Source: Chloroflexota bacterium (GTDB lineage Bacteria > Chloroflexota > Limnocylindria > Limnocylindrales > CSP1-4). From it: a DNA stretch of 64,000 nt. Both the position numbers and the translations under genes were made by a program. The notes under the pieces were generated by a model, which was not told the origin of the DNA, made no database searches, and worked only from the letters and a program-made list of their open reading frames with translations. This document shows positions 1 through 9,150 of the stretch, in pieces (position 1 is the first letter of the stretch; each line of letters opens with the position of its first letter). The DNA lies in assembly GCA_919901745.1 (NCBI GenBank), contig CAKKPP010000007.1, positions 62,001 to 126,000 on the forward strand, in the 5' to 3' direction.

Positions 1-1
1 C

Positions 2-187
<186 letters not shown>

Positions 188-304
188 TCGGACACCTGCC
201 GCGTCAGTCGAAACACGAGTGGTCGCGCATCCAGTCGGCGCGGCGTGCGCCTGCCTGAGTCGGCGAGAGGCTACGATGGGGCCTCCAGCCGTGACGGAGG
301 CGAC

Positions 305-1738
305 ATGCGACTGTGGGGCGGAAGGTTCGAGGGGTCGAGCGACCAGCGCATGGCCGATTTCACGCGCTCGATCGATCTCGATCGGGAACTCGCCGCCGAC
401 GACCTCCTCGGGTCGATCGCCCACGTCCGGGGGCTTGGTCGCGCCGGACTGCTGACCACCGACGAGGTCGACAGGCTCGTGGCGGGCCTGGACGGGCTGC
501 GCGCCGACGTCGAGGCGGGGACGATCTCCTGGAACCCGGCGCTCGAGGATGTCCACATGAACCTCGAAGCAGCGCTCACCGAGCGGATCGGGCCGCTCGC
601 CGGCAAGGTGCACACCGGTCGGTCGCGCAACGACCAGGTTGCGACGGACCTCCGGCTCTGGCTCCGACGGCGCCTCGGGGCGCTGGACGACGCTCTCGTC
701 GCCTTCGAACGAGCCCTCGTGACCCTGGCGGAGCGCGACGGCGACGCCGTCCTGCCAGGAACCACGCACATCCAGCCGGCCCAGCCCGTCCTTCTCGCCC
801 ACCATCTCCTGGCGTACGTCGAGATGGCCGAGCGCGATCGCGGCCGGCTCGCCGATGCCGGCCGGCGCGCGAACCTCTCGCCGCTCGGGGCGGGAGCGCT
901 CGCGGGCGCGGGCTTCCCGCTCGACCGCGAGGCGACCGCGACCGAACTCGGCTTCGATGGCGTCACGGCGAATTCGCTGGACGCCGTGTCGGACCGCGAC
1001 TTCGTCGTCGAGGCACTCGGCGCGATCGCGCTCGGGATGGTGCACCTCTCGCGACTCGCGGAGGAGATCACGTGGTGGTCGAACCCGCGGTTCGGGTTCG
1101 TGCGGGTGGCCGACGCGTTCTCGACGGGTTCCTCGATGATGCCGAACAAGAAGAACCCCGATCCGGCCGAACTCGTCCGGGGCCGCGCGGCAAGGGTCAT
1201 CGGGGCGCTCGCAGGGATGCTCGCACTCCTCAAGGGGTTGCCGCTCGCGTATCAGCGCGACCTCCAGGAGGACAAGGCCCCGCTGTTCGATGCCGTCGCG
1301 ACGTACGAGGCCTCGCTCGGCGTGATGGCCGGCCTCGTCGAGACGCTGACGATCGACCACGACCGCATGCGTGCGGCCGCGGCCGAGGGATTCACGACGG
1401 CGACGGCCGTCGCCGACGCGCTCGTCCGGCGCGGCGTGGCGTTCCGGACGGCCCACCACATCGTCGGCACGCTGGTGGCCGCGGCCGAGAACGCCGGAAT
1501 CGGTCTCGCTGCCGTACCCGACAGGCTGGTCCGCGACGTCCTTGGGGCGGCCGTCGAAGAGCCGACCGCCCTCGCGTTGGCCGCGGATCCCGAGATCGGC
1601 GCGATCGTGCGGGACGGGGCCGGCCTGGACGGTGCCCTCGCGTCGTGCGATGTCATCGGGGGCACGGCTCCGGTCCGCGTTGCCGCGGCCCTCGCCGCCG
1701 CGCGCACGCGACTCACCACCGAGGCCGCACGGGGCTGA
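305..1738 (+). CDS. argH: Argininosuccinate lyase
   Basis: This cytoplasmic enzyme cleaves argininosuccinate to arginine and fumarate, the last step of arginine biosynthesis. The 477-residue product has the usual family length (about 460-480). The N-terminus MRLWGGRFEG, the TGRSRNDQ motif near residue 105 and the fumarase/aspartase-superfamily signature GSSMMPNKKNP near residue 278 (mobile catalytic serine loop) are all present. The ATG at 305 was chosen over an earlier in-frame ATG at 245 because GGAGG lies at 296-300 and homology begins exactly there. The gene stands apart from the other arg genes, which are on the opposite strand at 3.9-9.0 kb. A strong hairpin follows the stop directly. 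Confidence 0.97.
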   Translation: MRLWGGRFEGSSDQRMADFTRSIDLDRELAADDLLGSIAHVRGLGRAGLLTTDEVDRLVAGLDGLRADVEAGTISWNPALEDVHMNLEAALTERIGPLAGKVHTGRSRNDQVATDLRLWLRRRLGALDDALVAFERALVTLAERDGDAVLPGTTHIQPAQPVLLAHHLLAYVEMAERDRGRLADAGRRANLSPLGAGALAGAGFPLDREATATELGFDGVTANSLDAVSDRDFVVEALGAIALGMVHLSRLAEEITWWSNPRFGFVRVADAFSTGSSMMPNKKNPDPAELVRGRAARVIGALAGMLALLKGLPLAYQRDLQEDKAPLFDAVATYEASLGVMAGLVETLTIDHDRMRAAAAEGFTTATAVADALVRRGVAFRTAHHIVGTLVAAAENAGIGLAAVPDRLVRDVLGAAVEEPTALALAADPEIGAIVRDGAGLDGALASCDVIGGTAPVRVAAALAAARTRLTTEAARG

Positions 1739-1740
1739 CC

Positions 1741-1767
1741 GATCGAGGACGCTGAGCGTCGTCGATC
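1741..1767. terminator. Hairpin between convergent genes, likely bidirectional terminator
   Basis: GATCGA at 1741-1746 pairs with TCGATC at 1762-1767, and GACGC at 1748-1752 pairs with GCGTC at 1756-1760, around a TGA loop. Only one G-G mismatch interrupts the roughly 12-bp stem. It lies 2 bases after the argH stop and 13 bases before the end of the convergent arrestin-like gene. There is no U-tract, so intrinsic termination is an inference from structure and position. Confidence 0.55.
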
Positions 1768-1780
1768 CACCGAGGGCGAG

Positions 1781-2683
1781 CTAGACCTCGGTCGTCGTCG
1801 CCAGTGCCACGTCGCGGACCAGGTGGGGGTCGCGGGCCCACGCCCGGGCGACGATCACATGCATTCGGGCGTTCGTTCTGCCGTGCGGAAGGGTCGCCGT
1901 CGGCAGGGCCGTTTCGGGGAGCTCGCCGGCGAACTCGAATTCCTGGCGGCCCGGGGGCAGCCGGCCCGCGCCGAGGACCGCGGCGCTCCAGATCGTGATT
2001 TCCTCCCGCAACCCGGACGAGACCGTTGCCTCGGCATGAACTCGAAGCTCGAGGCGCACTTCCTGGACCTCGTACCGCCCGTCGGTCTCGAGGGACAGCC
2101 GACCGGTGAACGGCCCACCGAGATCGAGCGGCACGGGATCCAGCGAGATCGAGGACTGAAGGCCGTCTGCCGTGGCATCCGCCGACGGCCACAGGGCGAA
2201 CTGGTCCAGCGGAACGACACCGGCCCGCAGGAGCGCCGTCGGCTGGTGGATCGTGACCGGCATGGCGATCCCCGGATCGAAGCCGGGGACGTCGAGCTTC
2301 GCCTCCAGGGTCCATGTCACGCCGCACACATCGGCCGCCACCGACGGCGGCCCGAGACCCGGGACCGGAATCTCGAACGGAAGGTCCCTGCGCTCCGCGC
2401 CGCCGAGGGCCGTGGATCCGAGCAGTTCCACGGGAACGCGCGGCAACTCCCGTTCCTCGCGAACGATCCGCGTCCGCGTGGTGCCGTTCGCGTCGCGGTC
2501 CGTGACCTCGTGCTTCCAGTGCTCCGTCCCGACGAGCGTCACGAAGGCTCCGCGGATCTCACGCGGACTCCCCGGCAGGAGGCGAAGGACACCCGGGACC
2601 AGCCGGCCGGGGATGAGATCGCCGCGTTCGAGCTCCAGTTCGAGCTGGACGCCGCCGCCGGACTTGCGTGCGACGATCCCCAT
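1781..2683 (-). CDS. Arrestin-like (Spo0M/arrestin-fold) protein
   Basis: This 300-residue protein resembles the arrestin-fold group that includes sporulation-control protein Spo0M and eukaryotic arrestin-domain proteins. The N-terminal beta-rich half has the pattern [21 protein letters not shown], followed by WKHEV and a second sheet-rich half with [12 protein letters not shown] and [19 protein letters not shown]. No catalytic residues are expected; such proteins act as scaffolds. The ATG at 2683 is preceded by GGAGG on the minus strand; the longer reading upstream is low-complexity and overlaps the divergent adenosine deaminase promoter region. Its biological role here is unknown. Assignment to the fold is moderately sure, to Spo0M itself less so. 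Confidence 0.65.
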   Translation of the reverse strand: MGIVARKSGGGVQLELELERGDLIPGRLVPGVLRLLPGSPREIRGAFVTLVGTEHWKHEVTDRDANGTTRTRIVREERELPRVPVELLGSTALGGAERRDLPFEIPVPGLGPPSVAADVCGVTWTLEAKLDVPGFDPGIAMPVTIHQPTALLRAGVVPLDQFALWPSADATADGLQSSISLDPVPLDLGGPFTGRLSLETDGRYEVQEVRLELRVHAEATVSSGLREEITIWSAAVLGAGRLPPGRQEFEFAGELPETALPTATLPHGRTNARMHVIVARAWARDPHLVRDVALATTTEV

Positions 2684-2795
2684 CGGTTCCTCCGTGCGCT
2701 GGCTCGCTCGATCCGCGGCAGGGTACCATCCGGCGAAACCGCCCCGATCATCCTGGCCACGAGCGCTCGCGCCGGTCGAGCCCCCCGAGGACCCG

Positions 2796-3899
2796 ATGCT
2801 GACAATCGACACGATCCGCAGGGCCCCCAAGGCGCTTCTCCACGACCATCTCGATGGCGGGCTCCGCCCGGCCACGGTCGTCGATCTCGCCGCCGAGTTT
2901 GGCTACCCCGACCTGCCGACCACGGACACGGCCGACCTGGCCGTCTGGTTCCGGCGCGGCGCGGATCGCAAGTCACTGGAGCTCTACCTCGAGACGTTCG
3001 CCCACACCGTCGGGGTCATGCAGGAGCGCGATGCGCTGGCCCGGGTCGCCGCCGAGTGTGCCGAAGATCTCGCGGCCGACGGCATTGTCTACGCCGAGGT
3101 CCGCTACGCTCCCGAACTCCACGTGGAGCGCGGGCTGTCGCTGGACGACGTTGTTCGGGCCGTGCAGGACGGATTCCTCGAAGGGGAGCGTCGGGCAGCC
3201 GCTGCCGGCCAGCCGATCACGATTCGTACCCTGATCACCGCAATGCGCCAGTTCGAGCGCTCGGTCGAGATCGCCGAGCTGGCCGTTCGCTGGCGGGACG
3301 AGGGCGTGGTCGGATTCGACGTGGCAGGTCCCGAGGCCGGCTACCGCCCGACGCGCTACCTGGATGCCTTCGATCACATCCGGCACGAAAACTTCCACCT
3401 CACGATTCACGCCGGGGAATCCTTCGGGCTCCCGTCGATCCACGAGGCGCTCCAGTGGTGCGGGGCCGAGCGACTCGGGCACGGCGTACGGATCGTCGAC
3501 GACATCACCGTTCGGGAGGACGGCTCGATCGAACTCGGGCCGGTGGCGACCTTCGTGCGCGATCGCCGCGTCCCGCTCGAGATGTGCCCGACCTCGAACG
3601 TTCACACGGGCGCCGTGGCGTCGATCGCCGAGCATCCGATCGACCTGCTTCGACGGCTGCGCTATCGCGTGACCGTGAACACCGACAATCGCCTGATGTC
3701 GAATGTGAGCCTGTCGGGCGAGTTCGCGGCGCTCGACGAGGCGTTCGGAATCGGCCTCGGCGAGATGGAGTGGCTGACCATCAACGCGATGAAGAGCGCC
3801 TTCGCCCCATTCGACGAGCGCCTGCGAATCATCAACGAGGTGGTGAAGCCGGGGTACGCGCACCTCCGAGCCTCGCAGACGCGCGTCGTCGCCGGCTGA
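2796..3899 (+). CDS. add: Adenosine deaminase
   Basis: This 367-residue metal-dependent hydrolase deaminates adenosine to inosine in purine salvage. The metal ligand pair is in [10 protein letters not shown] near residue 15. Then come TIHAGES (His ligand and catalytic Glu region), [15 protein letters not shown] and [10 protein letters not shown]. The last has Asn after the conserved Asp pair position, as in the Streptomyces-type enzymes. The ATG at 2796 follows a GAGG and is the first start that gives the family N-terminus; an upstream extension of the frame is a shadow of the opposite-strand gene. It is divergent from the arrestin-like gene, 112 bases apart, and convergent with argG. Confidence 0.93.
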   Translation: MLTIDTIRRAPKALLHDHLDGGLRPATVVDLAAEFGYPDLPTTDTADLAVWFRRGADRKSLELYLETFAHTVGVMQERDALARVAAECAEDLAADGIVYAEVRYAPELHVERGLSLDDVVRAVQDGFLEGERRAAAAGQPITIRTLITAMRQFERSVEIAELAVRWRDEGVVGFDVAGPEAGYRPTRYLDAFDHIRHENFHLTIHAGESFGLPSIHEALQWCGAERLGHGVRIVDDITVREDGSIELGPVATFVRDRRVPLEMCPTSNVHTGAVASIAEHPIDLLRRLRYRVTVNTDNRLMSNVSLSGEFAALDEAFGIGLGEMEWLTINAMKSAFAPFDERLRIINEVVKPGYAHLRASQTRVVAG

Positions 3900-3935
3900 C
3901 CGGCCACGAGCCGTCCGCGCGGACCGTCAGGCCGG
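3900..3935. terminator. GC-rich dyad between convergent add and argG
   Basis: A perfect 12-base palindrome GTCCGCGCGGAC (3913-3924) is flanked by CCGGCC (3900-3905) and GGCCGG (3930-3935), which can extend the stem with a small bulge. It occupies the gap between two convergent genes and overlaps the argG stop region. No T-tract is visible, so terminator function is inferred from position. Confidence 0.4.
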
Positions 3936-5210
3936 CGCAGTGGCCGGATCGGCGACGGTCGTGGGGAGCGACTCGAGGAGCGGTTCGGTCCACGCCCAGG
4001 CGGCGCCGTGGTGCTTGCCCACCGCCCCGTGTCGAGCGGCTTCGACGCGCAGCGGAAGGCCGAAGATCTCGATGAACCCGACGGCAGCGGCGTGGTCGAA
4101 GGCGTCCCCTTCGTCGTAGGTCGCGAGGTCCTTGTCATACAGGCTCAGCGGCGATCGACGGCCGACCAGGACGGCAGTGCCGTGGTCGAGCCGTATCCGG
4201 ACCTCGCCCGAGACCACGCGCTGGGACGACGCGATGTAGCCGCGCAGGTCGCGGTGGAGTGCGCTGAACCACAGGCCGTCGTACGTGAGTCGGGCCAGTT
4301 CATCGGCCACCAACCGGTTGAACCGGAGCGTGTCCTTGGTCAGGGTCAACCCCTCGAGGGCACGGTGTGCCGTATGCAGCACGACCGCCGCCGGGGCCTC
4401 GTAGATCTCGCGGCTCTTGATGCCGACGAGACGGTCCTCGACGTGATCGATCCGCCCGACGCCATGGGCGCCGGCCAGCGCGTGCAGCCGGTCGATCAGA
4501 TCGACCGCGTCCAGCCGTTCGCCATCGATCGCAACCGGAACGCCCCCCTCGAAGGCGATGACCACCTCCACCGGTGCCGGTGCCGCCGACGGGTCCACAG
4601 TCCACTGGAAGACGTCGGCCGGTGGCGCCGTCCAGGGATCCTCGAGGACCCCGGTCTCGATCGAGCGGCCCCACAGGTTCACGTCGATCGAATACGGCGA
4701 CGACTTGGTGATCGGGATCTCGATGCCGCGCGCCTCGGCATAGTCGATCGACTGCTCGCGCGACAGGCCCATGCCCACGCGCATCGGGGCCACCACTTCG
4801 AGTCCCGGGTCGAGGGCGTGGACGGCGACGTCGAAGCGAACCTGGTCGTTGCCCTTGCCGGTGCAACCGTGGGCCACCGCATCGGCACCCTCGCGACGGG
4901 CGACCTCCACCAGGAGCTGTGCAATCAGCGGCCGGGCGAGAGCGGTCGCCAGCGGATACGCACCCTGGTACAGGGCGTTCGCCTGGAGATGTGGCCAGAC
5001 GAAGTCCGTCGCGAAGCGCTCGCGGGCATCGACCACGTACGCCCGCGACGCCCCGGCGCTCATGGCCCGGCGCTCGACGCCGTCGCGCATGGAGCCACCG
5101 CCCACGTCGACCGTGAGGGTGACCACGTTGGCTCCGAACTGCTCCTGCAGCCAGGCGACGGCGACAGACGTGTCCAGTCCGCCCGAGTAGGCGAGGACGA
5201 CTTTCTTCAT
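3927..5210 (-). CDS. argG: Argininosuccinate synthase
   Basis: It ligates citrulline and aspartate with ATP hydrolysis to form argininosuccinate. The 427-residue product begins KKVVLAYSGGLDTSVAV, the N-type ATP pyrophosphatase P-loop (SGGLDTS), and contains AHGCTGKGNDQVRF near residue 115, ITKSSPYSIDVNLWGRSIE and RGYIASSQRVVSGEVRI. It is the last gene of the argC-J-B-R-G operon; its ATG overlaps the argR TGA by 4 bases, implying translational coupling. The length is slightly above the usual 400, with an Ala/Thr-rich C-terminal tail (LLESLPTTVADPATAPA). Confidence 0.96.
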   Translation of the reverse strand: MKKVVLAYSGGLDTSVAVAWLQEQFGANVVTLTVDVGGGSMRDGVERRAMSAGASRAYVVDARERFATDFVWPHLQANALYQGAYPLATALARPLIAQLLVEVARREGADAVAHGCTGKGNDQVRFDVAVHALDPGLEVVAPMRVGMGLSREQSIDYAEARGIEIPITKSSPYSIDVNLWGRSIETGVLEDPWTAPPADVFQWTVDPSAAPAPVEVVIAFEGGVPVAIDGERLDAVDLIDRLHALAGAHGVGRIDHVEDRLVGIKSREIYEAPAAVVLHTAHRALEGLTLTKDTLRFNRLVADELARLTYDGLWFSALHRDLRGYIASSQRVVSGEVRIRLDHGTAVLVGRRSPLSLYDKDLATYDEGDAFDHAAAVGFIEIFGLPLRVEAARHGAVGKHHGAAWAWTEPLLESLPTTVADPATAPA

Positions 5211-5740
5211 GGGATGACCTCCGACAGTGCCACGGGCGACAAGGGCGTAACGGGGGACGCGCCGGGAATCGGCAGCCCCTGGATCTCACGAAATCGGGCG
5301 AGCCAGCGCACAAGGCGCGCCTCGTCGGCGAACAGGACGAGCAGCGTGTTATCGCCGGCCAGCGTCCCCTCCTGCTCGGTCAGCGTCGATTCGTCGATGG
5401 CCTGGGCCACGACGCTGGCCGTACCCGGCGTCCCGGTGAGGACGAGGCTGAGGCCGCTGCGCCCGACGGTCACCGGGACATCGGCGAGGATTCGACGCAG
5501 GCGCTCATTCGACGAGGGACCCGCCGGCGCCGCGAGATCGTCCGGTGACACGTACACGTGTCCGGCAGCACGGGCTGCCTTGACCAGTCCCAGCTCGGCG
5601 ATGTCGCGGCTGACGGTGGCCTGGGTGACGTTGAACCCGCGGACGGCCAATCGCTCCGCGAGCGCGGCCTGGCTGGCGATGGCGTCACGAGCGACGATTT
5701 CACGGATGATCCGCTGCCTGGCGTGTTTCGAGGCGCTCAT
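5207..5740 (-). CDS. argR: Arginine repressor
   Basis: This hexameric transcription regulator uses arginine as corepressor and binds ARG boxes. The 177-residue product is a little longer than the usual 150-165. The N-terminal winged helix contains VTQATVSRDIAELGLVKA (residues about 38-55). The C-terminal oligomerisation and arginine-binding domain contains GTPGTASVVAQAID and LAGDNTLLVL. The gene lies inside the operon it presumably controls, between argB and argG, with 4-base overlaps on both sides. Such placement gives direct autoregulation through the single promoter at 9.1 kb. Confidence 0.93.
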   Translation of the reverse strand: MSASKHARQRIIREIVARDAIASQAALAERLAVRGFNVTQATVSRDIAELGLVKAARAAGHVYVSPDDLAAPAGPSSNERLRRILADVPVTVGRSGLSLVLTGTPGTASVVAQAIDESTLTEQEGTLAGDNTLLVLFADEARLVRWLARFREIQGLPIPGASPVTPLSPVALSEVIP

Positions 5741-6525
5741 CGGCTGCCGATTTCCGCGGGACGAGCCGAGGCGATTCGCGTACCGAACGTCGGATCGGAC
5801 ATGGCACGGTCGAGCGCACCCGGAACGCCGGCGTCGGCGATGATCGCCTCGGTACCCTCCCAGGTCAGCGCGGCCAGCGCCGCCCGGACCTTCGGTACCA
5901 TGCCGCCCGCGATGACACCGGACGCGATGAGCGCCTCTGCCTCACCGGCCGAGAGGTGATTGATCCGCTCGCCATCGGCTCCGCGGACACCGTCCACGTC
6001 GGTCAACAGGACGAGTTGCCGCGCACCGAGACCCGCCGCGATGCCGGCCGCCACGTCGTCGGCATTGACATTGCACACCGTGCCGGTCTCGTCTCGGGCG
6101 AGGGGCGCGACGACCGGCACCTGGTTGCCCACGAGGATCGAATCCAGGAGATCGCGGCGGAGGCCGACGACGTGGGCGACCAGTCCGAGTTCCGGGATTC
6201 GCTCCGCGATGAGCAGGCCGCCATCGACTCCCGACAGCCCCACGGCGTCAACGCCGAGCCCGCGCAGGCCGGCCACCAGCTCGCTGTTGATCACGCCGCG
6301 AAGCACGGCAGCGGCGACCTCGAGCGCGGCCGCGTCGGTGATCCGAAGGCCGCCCTGGAAGGTGGCGGTCATTCCGAGCCGATCCATCCATTCGGTCATC
6401 CTCCGGCCGCCGCCGTGGACCAGCACCGTCGGCCGGCGTCGGGCGATCGCGGCGATCTCGTCGAGGACGTGGCGCTGCTCGGCGATGGTGGTTCCACCGA
6501 GCTTGATGACCAGCACTTCACTCAC
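5737..6525 (-). CDS. argB: Acetylglutamate kinase
   Basis: It phosphorylates N-acetyl-L-glutamate, the second step of the acetylated arginine pathway. The 262-residue product has the amino-acid-kinase fold motifs: VIKLGGTT at the N-terminus, VLVHGGGRRMTEWMDRLG (substrate and phosphate loop), NVNADDVAAGIAAGL and LLTDVDGV, then GGMVPKVRAAL near the end. It is shorter than the 290-300 residues typical of arginine-inhibited hexameric enzymes and lacks their N-terminal kinked helix, so feedback inhibition by arginine is less likely. It overlaps argJ and argR by 4 bases each. Confidence 0.94.
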   Translation of the reverse strand: MSEVLVIKLGGTTIAEQRHVLDEIAAIARRRPTVLVHGGGRRMTEWMDRLGMTATFQGGLRITDAAALEVAAAVLRGVINSELVAGLRGLGVDAVGLSGVDGGLLIAERIPELGLVAHVVGLRRDLLDSILVGNQVPVVAPLARDETGTVCNVNADDVAAGIAAGLGARQLVLLTDVDGVRGADGERINHLSAGEAEALIASGVIAGGMVPKVRAALAALTWEGTEAIIADAGVPGALDRAMSDPTFGTRIASARPAEIGSR

Positions 6526-7904
6526 GTCGTGTACTCCGAGTTCTCGCGAACGTAGGCTTCACTGAGGTCGCATCCGAATGCCTCACCGCGTCCCGTACCG
6601 AGACCAAGGTCGAGGCGCACCAGGAGTTCGGGCCCGTCCATGTCGCGCCGGGCAGCCGGGCGATCGAAGTCGAGCGGACCGCCGGTTCGCCCGTCGAACA
6701 CCGCGTGTCCGGCGATGGCGATCCGCAGCAGGTCGGCGTCGACGGCTGCCGCGTCGCCCTCCCGCGTGGCGGCTGCGGCTGAATCCAGGCCGGCGGCCTC
6801 GAGGATCGCGGCCCCGGGGAGCCGGGCATTCCCGGCCGCGGCGGCGATCCGCCCCCAATTGGGGTCGCGCCCGTGGACGGCGGCCTTGACCAGGCTCGAC
6901 GAGATGACGGACCGGGCAATCGCCCGGGCGTCCGCATCGTCGACGGCACTCGAGACCTGGCAGGTGATCAGCGTGGTCGCTCCTTCGCCGTCAGCGGCCT
7001 GCTGGCGTGCGAGATCGCGGGCCACGGCGTGGACGGCCGCCGCGAACGTGGCCGCCGCAGGCGATCCGGGGGTCACGGCCGCAATCCCGGCGGCCCCGCT
7101 GGCCAGGGCGAACACGGTGTCGTTGGTGCTCGTGTCTCCGTCGACCGACAACTGGTTCCATGTTTGCGCCGCGGCCACACGGAGGATCCCGTGAAGCGTC
7201 CGGGGGTCGATGACGGCATCGGTCAGCAAGACGGAAAGCATCGTGGCCATCTGCGGGTGGATCATGCCGACCCCCTTGGCGATGCCGCTGATGCGCACCT
7301 CACGCACTCCGCCGCCGTCGGCCGCCGGCAGATCGATCGTGACGGTGGAGACCTTGACCGCCGAGTCCGTCGTTCGGAGGGCCTCAGCCGCGTCGAGCAG
7401 GTGCGAGCCGCCCGTGCCCATTCGCCCGACCAGCTCCACGATCCCGGTCGCGACCCGGTCGAGCGGCAACCGGGTGCCGATCACGCCGGTCGACATCGTC
7501 AAGACTTCCTCGGAACGAAGGCTCAGCGCGGTGGCCAGCAGGCCGGCCACGTCGGCCTGGTCGGCATCGCCGGCCGGTCCGGTCGCCGCGTTCGCGCAGC
7601 CGCTCGTGGAGATCACGGCCCGCGTCCAACCGTAGCCGCCGCGTCCGGCCGGCTCGGTCGCCTCGAGGTGGCGGCGGCTCAGGCGCACGGGGGCGGCCGG
7701 GAGTCGGTTGGGCGTGAAGACCGCGGCGGTGGCAGCCGCTGCGCCGGTGACCAGGATGACCGCGAGATCGGGGCGGCCGCTCGCCTTGATGCCGCAGGTC
7801 GTGCCGCCGGCGACGAACCCGGACGGAAGGATGGCGTTCCGGACCGGGATCGGTAGCTCCAGGACCAGGGGCATGAGCGTTGAGGTGTCGGCGACCATGG
7901 TCAT
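6522..7904 (-). CDS. argJ: Glutamate N-acetyltransferase / amino-acid acetyltransferase (ornithine acetyltransferase)
   Basis: It transfers the acetyl group from N-acetylornithine to glutamate, recycling acetate in the arginine pathway; bifunctional members also use acetyl-CoA. The 460-residue precursor carries the self-cleavage region GMIHPQMATMLSVL, where the Thr of ATML becomes the N-terminal nucleophile of the beta chain. It also has SVDGDTSTNDT and a C-terminal segment RDPNWGRIAAAAGNA. The usual length is about 400; the extra residues lie in Ala/Gly-rich stretches (N-terminal lead and around residue 390). With argJ present no separate argA or argE is strictly needed, and no argD is found nearby. 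Confidence 0.95.
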   Translation of the reverse strand: MTMVADTSTLMPLVLELPIPVRNAILPSGFVAGGTTCGIKASGRPDLAVILVTGAAAATAAVFTPNRLPAAPVRLSRRHLEATEPAGRGGYGWTRAVISTSGCANAATGPAGDADQADVAGLLATALSLRSEEVLTMSTGVIGTRLPLDRVATGIVELVGRMGTGGSHLLDAAEALRTTDSAVKVSTVTIDLPAADGGGVREVRISGIAKGVGMIHPQMATMLSVLLTDAVIDPRTLHGILRVAAAQTWNQLSVDGDTSTNDTVFALASGAAGIAAVTPGSPAAATFAAAVHAVARDLARQQAADGEGATTLITCQVSSAVDDADARAIARSVISSSLVKAAVHGRDPNWGRIAAAAGNARLPGAAILEAAGLDSAAAATREGDAAAVDADLLRIAIAGHAVFDGRTGGPLDFDRPAARRDMDGPELLVRLDLGLGTGRGEAFGCDLSEAYVRENSEYTT

Positions 7905-9025
7905 GGGAAGAGTGGCAGCTGCTCGAGGCCGGCGGTCTCGGGCAGTCCGTGGACCACGTTGAAGGCCTGGATGGCCTGCCCGGCGGCGCCCTTGACCAGG
8001 TTGTCCGTCACACCGATGGCGATCACGCGTCCGCTGCGCGGATCGTGGCGGACGTGGACGAGGGCATGGTTGCTGCCAAGGACGTGCTTGGTGGCAGGTG
8101 CCTCACCGACGACCGTGACGAAGGGCTCATCGCGGTACGCGTGGTCGTACAGCGCGTCGAGCTCGTCCTGGTTCACCGGGCGCGTGGTCCGCACGTGACA
8201 GGTCGCGTGGATCCCGCGGGTCATCGGGACGAGGTGGGGGAGGAAGTCCACGTTGACGGCACCGGGATTCGCCTCCGGGGCCATCCCGGCCGCCGCGCCG
8301 ACCGCGGCCAGTTCCTGCTCGATCTCGGCGACGTGGCGGTGGCCGCCCAGCCCGTAGGCGCGCACGCTCTCGTTGACCTCACCGAACATCGAGGCTGCCC
8401 TGGCTTCACGGCCGGCGCCGGAGATCCCGCTCTTGGCATCCACGACAAGGTCGGCGATCAGGCCGGCCCGGGCCAGGGGGGCGAGTGCCAGCAGGGTGGT
8501 CGTGGGATAGCAGCCGGGAGCACCAACGATCGCCACGGGGGAGTCGGCAAGGGCCGTCAGCGCGTCCCGGTGCAGCTCGGGCAGGCCGTAGACCGCGATC
8601 GCCAGCAGCTCCGGGGCCGGGTGGACGAAGCCGTACCACTGCGGGTAATCGGCAGGATCGCGGAGGCGGAAGTCGGGCCCCAGGTCGATGACCGTCGTCC
8701 CGTCCCGCGCGATCCCGGGCAGCGCGTCGGCACCGGTGCCGTGGGGCAACGCGGCAAAGACCGCATCGAGCGGTCCATCGCCCAACGCCGCGTCCACGGT
8801 CAGGTCGAGCGGCGTCAGGTGCGCGTGGATGTCCGCCAGCGCCGTTCCCTCGCGACCTCGCGCCTGGAGACCCGCCAGGTCAACGTGAGGATGCCGGCCC
8901 AGGAGCCGGATCAGCTCGCCGCCGACGTAGCCCGAAGCCCCGATCACGCCGACGCGCAGCCGGACTCCGGGTGCAGGCCGCCGGTCAACCGCCGCCCCGG
9001 CCCGTCGATCGAGCCGCGCGCTCAC
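7901..9025 (-). CDS. argC: N-acetyl-gamma-glutamyl-phosphate reductase
   Basis: It reduces N-acetylglutamyl phosphate to the semialdehyde with NADPH. The Rossmann motif GVIGASGYVGGELIRLL opens the conserved part. GAPGCYPTTTLLALAP contains the catalytic Cys, and HRHVAEIEQEL and FLPHLVPMTRGI follow. The frame stays open to an ATG at 9118, but that codon lies upstream of the predicted transcription start, so it cannot be used from this promoter. The GTG at 9025, 12 bases after GAGGGG, is the better start and gives 374 residues. It is the first gene of the arg operon and overlaps argJ by 4 bases. Confidence 0.9.
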   Translation of the reverse strand: MSARLDRRAGAAVDRRPAPGVRLRVGVIGASGYVGGELIRLLGRHPHVDLAGLQARGREGTALADIHAHLTPLDLTVDAALGDGPLDAVFAALPHGTGADALPGIARDGTTVIDLGPDFRLRDPADYPQWYGFVHPAPELLAIAVYGLPELHRDALTALADSPVAIVGAPGCYPTTTLLALAPLARAGLIADLVVDAKSGISGAGREARAASMFGEVNESVRAYGLGGHRHVAEIEQELAAVGAAAGMAPEANPGAVNVDFLPHLVPMTRGIHATCHVRTTRPVNQDELDALYDHAYRDEPFVTVVGEAPATKHVLGSNHALVHVRHDPRSGRVIAIGVTDNLVKGAAGQAIQAFNVVHGLPETAGLEQLPLFP

Positions 9026-9103
9026 CGGCGCGCTCGGCCCCTCACGGGAGGCCGGCCCGGACAACGGATCGAAGGCGGGAGAACCGCGGACAACATCCGC
9101 ATG

Positions 9104-9132
9104 ACTATACATGAACATGCATACTCATGCAA
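9104..9132 (-). promoter_or_regulatory. argC operon promoter with ARG-box-like operator
   Basis: On the minus strand TTGCAT (9132-9127) is followed, after exactly 17 bases, by TATAGT (9109-9104): a good sigma70-type promoter in an otherwise GC-rich region. The 14-base palindrome TGCATGAGTATGCA (9131-9118) overlaps the -35 and fills much of the spacer. It fits the ARG-box pattern of TGNAT and ATNCA arms around 4 bases. CATG repeats at 9100-9103 and 9110-9113 may form a weaker second site. Repression by the operon's own ArgR through promoter occlusion is inferred. Confidence 0.7.
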
Positions 9133-9150
9133 CAAGGCGCTACGGTCCCG

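Noticed and set aside
313..1755. Long Arg/Gly-rich open frames overlapping argH on both strands
   Set aside because: At about 70% GC the alternative frames of real genes stay open; their composition (Arg, Pro, Ser) and lack of family motifs mark them as shadows. The same reason removes most long antisense frames in the window.
1823..4075. 750-codon + strand frame over the arrestin-like and adenosine deaminase genes
   Set aside because: It crosses two real genes in the wrong frame and shows no recognisable domain.
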